64,000 nucleotides of DNA, from assembly GCA_934667065.1 (NCBI GenBank), contig CAKULD010000002.1:62001-126000 (forward strand), in the 5' to 3' direction. This DNA comes from an uncultured Collinsella sp. (GTDB taxonomy: Bacteria > Actinomycetota > Coriobacteriia > Coriobacteriales > Coriobacteriaceae). This document shows, in pieces, positions 17,595 through 26,835 of this stretch. Numbering within the stretch: the first letter of the stretch is position 1; every line of letters begins with the position of its first letter. The notes below the pieces were generated by a model, which saw nothing but the letters and a program-made list of their open reading frames with translations, was not told where the DNA came from and made no database searches. The position numbers and the translations under genes were made by a program.

Positions 17595-19181
17595 TTAATC
17601 GTCCAATAAAACCATGAACCTCTTGTCGGTAAACACATAGGCAGGAAGGCCGTAAAGCGGGGCAACCCGTTTTACCGAATGAGTCTTTTTGTAATATTCT
17701 TCAATAATAGTCGTAGCCATTGAGATCGAGTCCATTCCGTCGACCGCGTCAACCATATCTCGCAGACCAAATTCTTCGCCAACTTCGACTGTCTGTGCAA
17801 ACTGTTTTGCAAAACGCCTTTTTTTCTGCTGGTATTCAGCCCGCTTCCTGCGATCGCGCGCCTGCTCTATGCGCCAGTCGGCATCCCAACAAAACCTATC
17901 CATTTTTGGATTATCGGGTACGCTGGCGCAGAACGCTTCAAGCTCAGCCCTGCCTTCTTTCCATGTAGCCTCTTTCTGCTCAAAGTTCGCCTCGGCCTCT
18001 TTAAGTGCCAGCTGAGCATCATTCTCTTGCTGCTGCAACTTATCGACCTCAACTTTGGCAAGCTCACTCGAGCCTTCAAAGAGATCAATCCCGATCGCTT
18101 TAAGGCTGGAATCGACCTTCTCTATACGCTTGGCAAGATCCGAAAGCTTTTTCTTTGCCTGACGCTTATTGCTAATGTCAAACAGCCCAAGCGACTGAAG
18201 CTCCTTCTCGCAGCTAGAGACCTCATTATCAAGGTTGTTCCTCTGCTCTGTCAGTTGCTCTCGCTTGCGCTCCAGGTCCCGGAAGTGATCAAACTTCGAG
18301 GTTGCCTCGGCAAGAGCCTTAGTAATCGACTCAATCTTTCGTTGAAGCTTCGCCTTTTCCGCTTCGGCCTGATCTAATTCGTCTTGGTCGGCGAGGCATC
18401 GATCGGCAAGCGCGTAGACCCTATCCCTCGTCTCGTCCTCTGCCCAAGACTTTGGTTGAAACGGCTTAGGCTTCTCGTCCATGCCCCTGTTCTTTTTGCC
18501 GGGAGCGTCGCTCTCGTTCTCTAGCGCGGCGGATGCCGATACCGATTCCGACCCATTACGAGCATCAAGTCGAATCACCGGAGCAGCGAGGACCGTCATC
18601 GCTCCTGGATTCTCCTGCACACCCACAACGTCCGTCACGTCGTCTACGACCAGCATGGATAGATCGATGTTCTTCGCCGCAACAAACGTCACCTTAAACG
18701 AAACGCCTTGCTGGCTAAGCAGCCCTTGGCGCATATCCCAAAGCATGCGTGCAACCAAGTTGAAGAACTGGGGAATACCGCGAGCGATTCGCGTGTCATA
18801 CATTACGCAATACGCATCGGGGGCCGGATTGTCGATTACGAGCGCCTTGTTGCAGCCGCAGAAATTAGCCAGGATAAGGCCCGTCAAATCCCCCTCTTGG
18901 AGCATGGGGTAAAGCGCCTTATGGATTGCGCTCCTGGGAACAATAAGGTCCTCATCGGCCTCAACCAGGTTATTCAGAAAGCCGTCGACAAAGCAGTTGA
19001 GATAATCGTTCAGATCGTCAAAGCCGCCCTGCGTGGCAAACTCGGTAAGCTCGGGCACTTTTTCATTATCGACATGCAGGCCAGTCGCAGCGTGATGATG
19101 ACCGTCCCAGCTGATCATTCCATCGTCAAAGCAAACGCAATAATCGGACAGCAGATGGAAAAAAGAAGTCACCAAATCCAT
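17595..19181 (-). CDS. Unknown protein, coiled-coil; paralogue of the gene at 28240-29298
   Basis: 528 residues. The N-terminal about 190 residues align by eye with the 352-residue protein of the BREX operon: SWDG-x2-H near 25, IVPR near 85, QEGDLT near 97, and YDTRIARGIPQF near 133. Residues 240-470 are charged heptad-like coiled coil (KLQRKIESITKALAEATSKF and onward). A small globular end follows (YYKKTHSVKRVAPLYGLPAY). No known family is recognised. The ATG at 19181 is preferred over an upstream TTG, having AAAGG at a normal distance. The repeat with the operator-like core lies 110-180 bases upstream. It is part of the low-GC cargo. Confidence 0.75.
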   Translation of the reverse strand: MDLVTSFFHLLSDYCVCFDDGMISWDGHHHAATGLHVDNEKVPELTEFATQGGFDDLNDYLNCFVDGFLNNLVEADEDLIVPRSAIHKALYPMLQEGDLTGLILANFCGCNKALVIDNPAPDAYCVMYDTRIARGIPQFFNLVARMLWDMRQGLLSQQGVSFKVTFVAAKNIDLSMLVVDDVTDVVGVQENPGAMTVLAAPVIRLDARNGSESVSASAALENESDAPGKKNRGMDEKPKPFQPKSWAEDETRDRVYALADRCLADQDELDQAEAEKAKLQRKIESITKALAEATSKFDHFRDLERKREQLTEQRNNLDNEVSSCEKELQSLGLFDISNKRQAKKKLSDLAKRIEKVDSSLKAIGIDLFEGSSELAKVEVDKLQQQENDAQLALKEAEANFEQKEATWKEGRAELEAFCASVPDNPKMDRFCWDADWRIEQARDRRKRAEYQQKKRRFAKQFAQTVEVGEEFGLRDMVDAVDGMDSISMATTIIEEYYKKTHSVKRVAPLYGLPAYVFTDKRFMVLLDD

Positions 19182-19289
19182 TTCAATCAACCTTTCGCTT
19201 AGGCTTCAGGAGCTACTTAGCTTCATTCGGGACCTTTTCGATGAGGACTTCAATTCCCTCTATCCCCTCGCCTTGGCCGAACACTGCTA

Positions 19290-19362
19290 TCAACTTAGCC
19301 CACCGACCTCGCCATTTGTTGAGCAACAAGTGCGAGCGGTAGGTATTGAGCTATGACCGTTG
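19290..19362. repeat. 73-bp repeat with operator-like core, copy 2
   Basis: See the copy at 16299-16371: exact over 31 bases (19312-19342), with scattered changes outside. The two direct copies are 2991 bases apart and bracket the RNA/DUF3800/coiled-coil segment, so recombination between them could delete or duplicate it. Confidence 0.7.
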
Positions 19363-19403
19363 GGGATTGAGTGCAGCAGGCAGAATAAAGCAACCCCGAT
19401 TGC

Positions 19404-19967
19404 CTAAAGGGCTGAAACTGTCCATTTTCCGGTGCTTCCATCCCAGAACAGAGAGAACCCATCAACAAATTCCCCGGTTTTTGTAGTCAGCAAATACTCC
19501 AAGGAGTCGCCATACAACAATCTAATAGATCTGGCATCATCTTTATGCTTAAAGTGCTTGGGCTGAGCAGTCTCCGGAACCGTAAAAGATTCTTTCGCCC
19601 CGGCAGCAATTGTCCAATTAACAGGAACGTTGCAGATAGAAAGAACAATAAACGGATAGGCGCCCTTGTTTTCAATTTGCAGAACGCTTGCACCATCATC
19701 GAACTCAACAGAAGCTTCAAATCGCGGAAAACGCTTCGCCCTAGTTTCCCAGTCTAACTTTCCCCTTGCTTCTCCAAGTACTTTTCCGCCGATGAAAAAG
19801 CCCGCCATAGTTCCCCAAAACTGCAGCACAGATTCCGCGGAAACCCTTGGCTCAACCAGGGGGATCGTATATACAATCTGTAAGATAATCGGAGCAAATA
19901 CCATAAACGCTAATACGACAAGAATGTTAGCGAATGGCCTCAGTGCCCTCTTCTTCCTATCGCTCAT
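19404..19967 (-). CDS. Membrane-anchored protein coupled to the ImmA-like protease
   Basis: 187 residues. Two hydrophobic segments lie near residues 10-32 and 42-62 (VVLAFMVFAPIILQIV, WGTMAGFFIGGKVLG). A soluble, beta-rich domain of about 115 residues follows. No family is recognised. The ATG at 19967 overlaps the stop of the preceding gene as ATGA, so the two are translationally coupled and probably work together. An upstream in-frame ATG at 20003 would lie inside the previous gene and is less likely. In a defence island a protease plus membrane protein pair could be a sensor/effector unit; that is inference. Confidence 0.7.
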   Translation of the reverse strand: MSDRKKRALRPFANILVVLAFMVFAPIILQIVYTIPLVEPRVSAESVLQFWGTMAGFFIGGKVLGEARGKLDWETRAKRFPRFEASVEFDDGASVLQIENKGAYPFIVLSICNVPVNWTIAAGAKESFTVPETAQPKHFKHKDDARSIRLLYGDSLEYLLTTKTGEFVDGFSLFWDGSTGKWTVSAL

Positions 19968-20614
19968 ACACTTTGCCCGCCAAGCCGTGCCATTCCGCCG
20001 CACGCTGTCATCAATTTCTCTTTAAAACAGTCAACTTGCATCAGCTGGGCCAGATAGTCAGAAGCAATAGAATCCGCCTGCTTCTCGAGCGGAAGTCTCC
20101 TATAAGAAATTGCATACTCTTCAGCGAGAACCGCATACCCACGCTCGCTATTACCATTTTTGGCCTTACTTTGAAATAATTTCTCAGCCCGAGCTTTCGC
20201 GTCTTCTCTTGCTTTTGCCTGCTTATTGCGTTCCGATTCGCTCATCGTAAACAAATCAGTCGCATGGCCAAACTCATGAAGACACGAGAATAGCAGGAAC
20301 AGCATATCATCTGGAATAGAGCCTCTTTGACGACTGTCGCGTATAGACCTTCGAGCGATTTTCAGAATCTGCTCATAATGGCACTTTTTCTGAATCCTAG
20401 CACCTTGGCTATCTTTCGGAAGCCCATTCTTTTCAGCATCGAGCATCAATGCCAAATTGGCATCAGTGCAATGGATGGTTATTGGATCATCGGTCACATT
20501 GAAATGATCCCCATCATCTATTTCAGAATCGATTGGAAAAGTTAGTTCGAGCAGTTCGGCTAAGCCCCTTGCCAACTGCAAGCCCGTACACTCATGTAAG
20601 AATTGATCGCACAC
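19964..20614 (-). CDS. ImmA/IrrE-like zinc metallopeptidase
   Basis: 216 residues with the zinc motif HEFGH near residues 112-116. A downstream EKQADSIASDYL near 178 matches the ExxA-type third ligand region of ImmA/IrrE peptidases. In known systems such peptidases cleave a repressor or an antitoxin; no HTH repressor is next to it here. It starts at GTG 20614 with GTAGGAGT at a good distance; that TAG is the stop codon of the first pglX part, so the two genes are eight bases apart. It is followed by a membrane protein with an ATGA overlap. Low GC like the rest of the cargo. Confidence 0.75.
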   Translation of the reverse strand: MCDQFLHECTGLQLARGLAELLELTFPIDSEIDDGDHFNVTDDPITIHCTDANLALMLDAEKNGLPKDSQGARIQKKCHYEQILKIARRSIRDSRQRGSIPDDMLFLLFSCLHEFGHATDLFTMSESERNKQAKAREDAKARAEKLFQSKAKNGNSERGYAVLAEEYAISYRRLPLEKQADSIASDYLAQLMQVDCFKEKLMTACGGMARLGGQSV

Positions 20615-20622
20615 AATGACTC

Positions 20623-23136
20623 CTACAGCAAGGGATGACGCTTGAAATCCCAGGAGGTTTCAAACGAATCCCAATCGGTTTTTGACAGCTCGCGGCATGA
20701 GTCGACCGTGGAGTTAACCGACGGCTCCAGTTCCTCGTTTTGGATAATCGGATACGTTGCGATTTGGCCAACCTCAAAGTTGAGCGTCGGGGAAAGCATG
20801 CTTGCGACGCGCATAATTACAGAGCTGTTGCATGCGCCCTGTAAGTATTTGAGTGATTCGGCATCACTAAAAACGCTCGTACCAGCGACATCAAAGACGT
20901 GCCCCGCCGGCTTAAAGCGAAATGCGATTGATCCGCTCGAAATCTTCGACCAAGTAATCGACGGCCTGAAATAGCAATCGGGATTTCGGATAACTGAACC
21001 GGAATATTCACGGACCGAATTGCCATCGTCTTCCCAGTTAATCACACACTCATTATTTCCGTACCATTTGCGGAAATCGCCGCCCTTGTTGTAGGGGAAC
21101 CACTTATAAGCACTAGAAACCGATTCCTCCAAAGAACAACAGGAATAGGAACTCTTTTGGTCGTCGACTTCCCACCATTCGCGAACAAAGCGCGCGTTCT
21201 CACCGGTAGCAAGACCCTGACGAGGCTTGCCGAACTCGTTAAGCTGTTTCGCATTGGCAAACGCATCGAGCAGGGCATCGCTGGCCCAGTAGGCGATGGG
21301 GGTGCCGGGGATCTGCTTGAAGGTCTCGGCGTCGCGGCGGTAGAACCAGCCGCAGTCGGGGTTCTTGATCGCCTCCAAGGCCTTGGGCTGCTGAAGTTTC
21401 GGACGGTCGAAATCGAAAAGCCTGATATAGGATCCGACCTTGCTGCGGGTATCACCCGACTCGATAACGAACATGCAGGTGGGAACGGTTACCCCCGCAT
21501 AGCCGTGCGTCGACTGCTGGATGAGGGAGCAAATCTTCTTGTCGGAGACAATCCTCTTTCGCATCGCCTCGAAGGACGAAATGAACATCCAAGACGAAGC
21601 CGTGATCATCGCTTCATAGCCGCGGTCCTTTGCCAGACTGAACCCGCGCTCGATGAAGCACGTGCACAGGTCGCTCTTGACGTCGGGGTAGTTCTTCTTG
21701 ACCCACTTGGACATGAAGGGGCCGAAGCTGGAGCTGCCCATGTAGGGCGGGTTGGCCACCACGCAGTCGTGGCGGCGTGCCAGGGTCTCGCAGGTCTCGA
21801 GGGCGCGCTGGAGCTTCTCTTTGGAGCTGCTGCCGAACAGGCCGTCGGCGCCGGTGAGCTCCATCGCCTCTCGGATCGCGGCGAGGTCGGCGCCGTCCGG
21901 GGCGAGCAGGGATCCCACCTCGTCCAGGTGCGCCAGGGCGTCGACCAGGTCCTTCTTCTTCTCGAGCGCGCTGCCCTGCGGGACATCGCCCTCCCCCAGC
22001 GCGACCGGGGACAGCACGGCGATGTCGGCCTGGACGCCGCGGCCGAAGAAGCGGCGGTCCATGCCGCGGGCGCACATGGCCAGCGCCAGGCGCGCGATTT
22101 GGGCGGCGCGGGGGTCGATCTCCATGCCGTGCAGGTTCCTGGACAGGACGAGCTCGGGGATCTCGCGCTCGCGGTAGCCGCGCTCCAGGTACATCTTGGC
22201 CAGCAACTCGAAGGCGTAGACCAGGATGTGGCCCGAGCCGCAGGCCGGGTCGCACAGGGAGATGTCATCGGGGCCGCTGATTTCAATGAAGTCCTCGTGC
22301 TCCGCGTCGGGCTCGATGTAGTACTCCATCTCGTCGCGCAGGGGGCTTGCGGGGTTGTTGAGCATCCACAGGCGGCCGAGCGAGTTCTGCACCATGTAGC
22401 GCACGATCCAGTCGGGCGTGAACAGCTGGGTGGCCGGGCCTATGGTGTCCGGCGTCTCCTTGGCCTTGGAGGCGAAGAAGGCGTCCTTGACCTCGGAGTT
22501 GTAGTACTGGTACATCCAGCCCAGGACCTGGACGTTATCCCAGTCAGCCTCGTCGATGTCGCCCACCATGCGGCCGATGACGCCGTCGGGGTCCATGAGG
22601 TTTGCCGGCAGGAGCAGGGCCATGCAGGCGTCCACGGGCTGGAAGACGCCGGGGAGGCATCCGGAGAGCTCGGCGCACTGGGCCAGGAACAGGTAGCGGA
22701 ACAGCGGGCCGTCCTCGCCGGCCTGCTTGAGCTCGGCTATGCGGGCGGGGTCGGCGCCCTCGATCTCCACGTCGAGCGCCTCGTCCACGGCCTGGCTGCC
22801 CAGCTCCCAAGAGCCGTCCGTCGCGGGACGGGTGAACATACGCACGCGGGAGGGCAGGAAGTCGTGGACCTCCATGTAGCGCACGGCGGCGATGCGGTTG
22901 AACCAGGTGTAGGCGGCGCGGTCGCGCAGGTGCTCAAAGCCCTCCTCCGCGCCGGCGCGCAGCAGGGCGTCGCGCCACTCGGTCTCCTCCGGGGAGAGGG
23001 CGCGCCCGCCCACCGCCGTGGCGCCCGCGGGCTCTGCGCCCTCGGCCACGCCGTAGAGCCTCATGCGGGCCTCGACGCCGGCGATGAGCTCGTTGCGAGC
23101 CCAGATGCAGTAGTTCTTGATGGCGGTATCGTTCAT
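20623..23136 (-). CDS. pglX: PglX N-terminal part: BREX adenine-specific methyltransferase with specificity domain
   Basis: Methylates adenine in the BREX recognition site to mark host DNA. 837 residues. The BREX N-terminal domain comes first, then motif I DPACGSGH near 292, HGMEIDPRAAQIARLALA near 325, and motif IV NPPYMG near 465. A specificity region runs to the end. It stops after SWDFKRHPLL, where intact PglX goes on for about 320 more residues; those are encoded at 15160-16128. The catalytic part is very GC-rich (45 of 60 at 22021-22080) while the specificity part (about 20640-21200) is near 50 percent, suggesting mosaic origin. GGGGAG precedes the ATG. Catalytic motifs are intact. Confidence 0.92.
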   Translation of the reverse strand: MNDTAIKNYCIWARNELIAGVEARMRLYGVAEGAEPAGATAVGGRALSPEETEWRDALLRAGAEEGFEHLRDRAAYTWFNRIAAVRYMEVHDFLPSRVRMFTRPATDGSWELGSQAVDEALDVEIEGADPARIAELKQAGEDGPLFRYLFLAQCAELSGCLPGVFQPVDACMALLLPANLMDPDGVIGRMVGDIDEADWDNVQVLGWMYQYYNSEVKDAFFASKAKETPDTIGPATQLFTPDWIVRYMVQNSLGRLWMLNNPASPLRDEMEYYIEPDAEHEDFIEISGPDDISLCDPACGSGHILVYAFELLAKMYLERGYREREIPELVLSRNLHGMEIDPRAAQIARLALAMCARGMDRRFFGRGVQADIAVLSPVALGEGDVPQGSALEKKKDLVDALAHLDEVGSLLAPDGADLAAIREAMELTGADGLFGSSSKEKLQRALETCETLARRHDCVVANPPYMGSSSFGPFMSKWVKKNYPDVKSDLCTCFIERGFSLAKDRGYEAMITASSWMFISSFEAMRKRIVSDKKICSLIQQSTHGYAGVTVPTCMFVIESGDTRSKVGSYIRLFDFDRPKLQQPKALEAIKNPDCGWFYRRDAETFKQIPGTPIAYWASDALLDAFANAKQLNEFGKPRQGLATGENARFVREWWEVDDQKSSYSCCSLEESVSSAYKWFPYNKGGDFRKWYGNNECVINWEDDGNSVREYSGSVIRNPDCYFRPSITWSKISSGSIAFRFKPAGHVFDVAGTSVFSDAESLKYLQGACNSSVIMRVASMLSPTLNFEVGQIATYPIIQNEELEPSVNSTVDSCRELSKTDWDSFETSWDFKRHPLL

Positions 23137-23166
23137 GGCGATCTCCCCTTCCCCGGTGGTTCTTGG

Positions 23167-26100
23167 CTAGCTCAGACGGATGGCGTCGTTGTCTTGCAGC
23201 TCGGCAAGCAGACGCGCGCGGAGCTGGCCAAGGTAGGCATCGATGTCGCTTTCGCTCTGCAGCTTTTTGCGCTCGCCCAGGTCTGCCAGGCGCAGCTTTT
23301 TAATCTTCTTGGGCGCAGACGCGGGCTCGGGGTTTGTGGCCGCCGGAGTGTCGCCGCCCTTGTCCTTGACCGTGGTAACGATCTCGCCGGTGGGTGTGAC
23401 TTCTTTGCGACGGCTCTCACGCTGCTGGCGGGCCTTCTCTTCCTCGATGGCGCTATCGATCTTCTCGCAAGCGCGGTCGCAGTACTCAATCAGCTGCTGC
23501 TTGAGCGCAGCAAGCTCGCTCGCCTTGGTGGCACTGTGCGCACGGCCCTCAAACGTCTTTGCCATACGGCCGGCATCCTCGATGGCGCGCTCGGCCAGCT
23601 TGGCATAACCTTCCTGGCTTTGGGCATATTCGTGCACCTGGGCCATCTGCGCGGCGATGTCGTCCAGCGTCACCTTGCGCTTGGCATCGACCATCTGCTT
23701 GTGAGCAGCCATGACGGGCTCCATCAGTTCGTGGAGCTCGCGAACCTCGCGGTACGGACACGGGTTCTTAAGGATCTGCTCAATGCGCTTATTGGCCTCG
23801 ACCGCCTGAGCGTCGGAGTCCATGTAGAAGCCCTCGTCCTTCATAAGGCCCATAAACGCAACGGCCTTATCAAAGACGGGCTTTTGGCTCTCAAAGAAGA
23901 ACACGACCTGGTCGTAGTCCTCTTTCCAGTCGTCCAGATCGTCCTGAGCCTTAACGAAGGCGCTGAACAGCGCCTGGGCGTCGTTCTGGTTGTTCAGCAG
24001 GCTCGTGGTCAGCTTAATACCTTCCTCCAGCACCTTCAGCCCAGGATACGGATAGGCCGGTGCCAGGCCCGTAAAGTTGCTGTTTGTGAGCTCCACGCAC
24101 TCGTCCTTGTAGCCCGTAAGCGTGTTGACCACCGTAGCGGTGAGCTCGTCTTCGTTGGTGATGTCGCGCTTGGCATCGAAGGTCTCGCGCAGCACCCGGT
24201 TGACCTTCTTAATGAGCTCGTCGCTCATCTTAACGCGCTCGCGCACCTGGGCCTTGTCGGCATCCTTGCGCAGGAAGGTGACCATACGCAGGTCTGTGGG
24301 GGCAACATTGGCACCGGCAGCCGTAACGACCGCGCGCTGCGAAACCACCAGCTGGGCCACCACGTTGGCAATGTCAATCTCGCGCCAACCATAGGGAGCG
24401 CTCTGGAACTTGCGCTGCAGGTCGCCCATGGTCGCATTAAGCGACATGCGCGTCTGCAAATGCAAATAGTCCGCAACTTCCTTCTCAGCACGGGCGTTCT
24501 GGGAGCTCTGGCCGTCGAGCGCCATCTGGTTGGCGCCGCGCAGCGTGGCGCGGATATCTTCATCGGTCTTAGCGGGATCGGCAATGTAGTCGGCCTTGGT
24601 AAAGATGGTGCTCGTAAGCTTGGCGAGCGCCTGTTCAAAGACATCGGCCGGCTTTACGGCAGAGATCTTGACCATACTGCCGTTGACGGCAACACGCGCA
24701 TTGATCACAGCGTCTTTGAGAAGCTCCGCCGCCTCGCGCTCGATAAAGCGGGCTTCTTTCTTCTTTGCAGCGATAATCTGCTGGGTGCTCAGCGGCAGCT
24801 GTTGCACGTTAATGGTCTTGCAGTACTTATCAATCTTAGCGGCGCTATGCAGGTCCTCGAAGTAATCGACGTCATCGGCAAGCACCACGAGCGCCATACC
24901 AGCCGACTTAACAGCGAGATCGGTGTCGCTCGCACGCGAAAGGTCGTCCGCCACAGTGATCACGTTAAGCTTCATGCCGCCCAGTGCAACGCCACAAACC
25001 GAATCATCGACAAAGCGATCAAACGGGAAGTCATTGGCACCAACGTGCAGCTTGGTCGCTGTGTAGATGCCGTTAAAGAGCAGCTTCTTAATGCTGTCGA
25101 TGATAAGTGCTGTGTCAACCTGCGTTTCACCGATCACGCGGGAGATGCGCTGCTCCTCATCCGTAAGGAAGTTGTACGTATCGCCCTGACGCGCCACGTA
25201 GTTCTCGCGCACCAGGCGGTCGAGCGACTCCTTAACGCTATCCTTAAGGGCTGCCTTGTCCACGTCCATGCCGTCAACCATAAGGATGGAGATGTTCTCG
25301 ATATTGGACTTGATGTAGTCGATATAGCGGATCAGGTACAGCAGCTTTAAGACCTTAACGTCTTGGGCCTTAAGGCCATGGCCGTCCTCGGCCGCACGCT
25401 CAGCGCGCGTGATCACCTGGATCACGCCGTGTTCCAGGTCCTTGGCGATGGTGTCGAAGAAGCGCCAGAAGGGCACCAGAGCGTCCACTTCTTTGTCCTG
25501 GACGGCTTGGGCCGATTCCTGGAAGGCCGAAAGCATGGAGCGCTCGCCCGTGGACATGTGCTTGGCCTTAACGCCGTGCTTGCGCACCTCGGTCATAACG
25601 TCGGGAAGCACCTTAAACTGGTAGTTCACAAACGGATAACTGTCCGTAAAGTCATTGCGGCTGGCATAGCCGATCAGGTCGCTGCGCGAACCGTCGAAAG
25701 AAAACACGTTTTTGAGCACGGTGCTCTGGGCCTCGTAGTCCTGCTGGAGCTTTGCGGTGGCGGCGTCATTCTTTTGCAGCACGCGGCGCTGGATAACCTC
25801 GTCCACGCTGGAGCTGGAGAGCGAAAGGCGCGTGTTGAAGCGGCCCTGAATCTTGGAGAAGTCGTCGCCCACAATCATGGCCACCTCGTCGATGGCCTCC
25901 TGGCTGGTCACCATAACCCACACGCGACCGCCGCAGCGGCTGCCCAGCTCCTCCACGAGCGTCTGCAGCGACAGCATAAGGCTCGTGCTCATGTCGGCGT
26001 CGGAGCCAATAAACTGACCCACCTCGTCGGCCATAAACAGCAGGCGGAACTCGCCGCCGCACTCTTCGGCGCGCTTATCGGCATACTGCTTGACCATCTT

Positions 26101-26826
26101 GGCAAAGGTGTCGGCAGCGATGGCATCGTCCTCGGTGCCGTCGAACCAGTGGCGCGCGGCCTGTTCACTCATGCCCAGGACCTCTTGCAGGGCCTCGACA
26201 ATATCGTCCTCAAAGTAGCTATAGCTCTCGCGGTCCTCGAGCCAGCTGCCGCCGCCAATGCGCTCGTAGGCAGCGCGGAACTCCTGGGTCTTGCCCTTGC
26301 TGTCGATATGCTGCTCCAGGCGTGCGAGCTTTAGGTCCTCGCCAAAAAAGCCCAGGTGCTCAAAGAACACGCGCTCAAAGGCGCGCAGCAGGGCCGTGCG
26401 CGAGGTGTCGCCCTCTTTCCACTGGCCGCCCTTGCTGTCGATGTTAAACAGGATCGCTTCGGTGGGAACCTCGCAACAGCGACGCACCTTGGCGTCCACC
26501 ATGGGGTCGGAAATCTTACCCTTAAAGTAATCGACGGCGGGCTTGCCGGCGATGATGTCGTTTTGCAGCAGATACGAGAGCATCTTGAGGAAGTGCGATT
26601 TACCGGAGCCAAAGAAGCCGCTGATCCACACGCCCATGTTGTCGGTGGGAACGTTAAGGGCCTTATCGTACGCCTCGAAGAAATGCGCAAAGTGGCCCTG
26701 CAACTCGCGCGTCACCACGTACTCATCGAGCTCCTGGCGCACCGAATCGTCGCTGGCGTCTTGCACCTTAACGACGCCGTTGATGGAACGGTTGATGTCC
26801 TTGGAAAACAGGTCTTGGATGATCAT
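23167..26826 (-). CDS. brxC: BrxC (PglY-like) ATPase of BREX
   Basis: A large AAA-type ATPase that is essential in BREX. 1219 residues, usual for the family. It begins MIIQDLFSKDINRSINGVVK as typical BrxC, with the P-loop GFFGSGKS at residues 70-77 and a probable Walker B in RLLFMADEVGQF near 260. The C-terminal third is helical with a charged, Lys-rich low-complexity stretch near 1170. It starts nine bases after the brxB stop and ends 30 bases before pglX. No frame break is seen. GC is moderate and unlike that of the pglX catalytic part. Confidence 0.95.
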   Translation of the reverse strand: MIIQDLFSKDINRSINGVVKVQDASDDSVRQELDEYVVTRELQGHFAHFFEAYDKALNVPTDNMGVWISGFFGSGKSHFLKMLSYLLQNDIIAGKPAVDYFKGKISDPMVDAKVRRCCEVPTEAILFNIDSKGGQWKEGDTSRTALLRAFERVFFEHLGFFGEDLKLARLEQHIDSKGKTQEFRAAYERIGGGSWLEDRESYSYFEDDIVEALQEVLGMSEQAARHWFDGTEDDAIAADTFAKMVKQYADKRAEECGGEFRLLFMADEVGQFIGSDADMSTSLMLSLQTLVEELGSRCGGRVWVMVTSQEAIDEVAMIVGDDFSKIQGRFNTRLSLSSSSVDEVIQRRVLQKNDAATAKLQQDYEAQSTVLKNVFSFDGSRSDLIGYASRNDFTDSYPFVNYQFKVLPDVMTEVRKHGVKAKHMSTGERSMLSAFQESAQAVQDKEVDALVPFWRFFDTIAKDLEHGVIQVITRAERAAEDGHGLKAQDVKVLKLLYLIRYIDYIKSNIENISILMVDGMDVDKAALKDSVKESLDRLVRENYVARQGDTYNFLTDEEQRISRVIGETQVDTALIIDSIKKLLFNGIYTATKLHVGANDFPFDRFVDDSVCGVALGGMKLNVITVADDLSRASDTDLAVKSAGMALVVLADDVDYFEDLHSAAKIDKYCKTINVQQLPLSTQQIIAAKKKEARFIEREAAELLKDAVINARVAVNGSMVKISAVKPADVFEQALAKLTSTIFTKADYIADPAKTDEDIRATLRGANQMALDGQSSQNARAEKEVADYLHLQTRMSLNATMGDLQRKFQSAPYGWREIDIANVVAQLVVSQRAVVTAAGANVAPTDLRMVTFLRKDADKAQVRERVKMSDELIKKVNRVLRETFDAKRDITNEDELTATVVNTLTGYKDECVELTNSNFTGLAPAYPYPGLKVLEEGIKLTTSLLNNQNDAQALFSAFVKAQDDLDDWKEDYDQVVFFFESQKPVFDKAVAFMGLMKDEGFYMDSDAQAVEANKRIEQILKNPCPYREVRELHELMEPVMAAHKQMVDAKRKVTLDDIAAQMAQVHEYAQSQEGYAKLAERAIEDAGRMAKTFEGRAHSATKASELAALKQQLIEYCDRACEKIDSAIEEEKARQQRESRRKEVTPTGEIVTTVKDKGGDTPAATNPEPASAPKKIKKLRLADLGERKKLQSESDIDAYLGQLRARLLAELQDNDAIRLS

Positions 26827-26835
26827 CTGTCGCTC

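Larger units (their letters stand above)
16129..20622. other. 4.5-kb cargo inserted within pglX
   Basis: The segment interrupts PglX between the residues HPLL (end of the first part) and the C-terminal domain. It holds five elements: ImmA-like gene, membrane protein gene, coiled-coil paralogue, RNA/DUF3800 module and a repeated operator. Its GC is much lower than its neighbours: I counted 25 of 60 G/C at 19621-19680 against 45 of 60 at 22021-22080 in pglX. No integrase, transposase or clear target-site duplication was found at the edges. Confidence 0.75.

Noticed and set aside
15160..23136. pglX switched by DNA inversion (phase variation)
   Set aside because: No inverted repeats at the two break points and no invertase or integrase gene were found; the direct 73-bp repeats do not lie at the breaks and have the same orientation.
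21157..25350. Very long open frame on the + strand (about 1397 codons) opposite pglX and brxC
   Set aside because: It is antisense to two well-recognised BREX genes; its translation is His/Arg/Val-rich and has no family character. High-GC codon bias on the other strand keeps it open.
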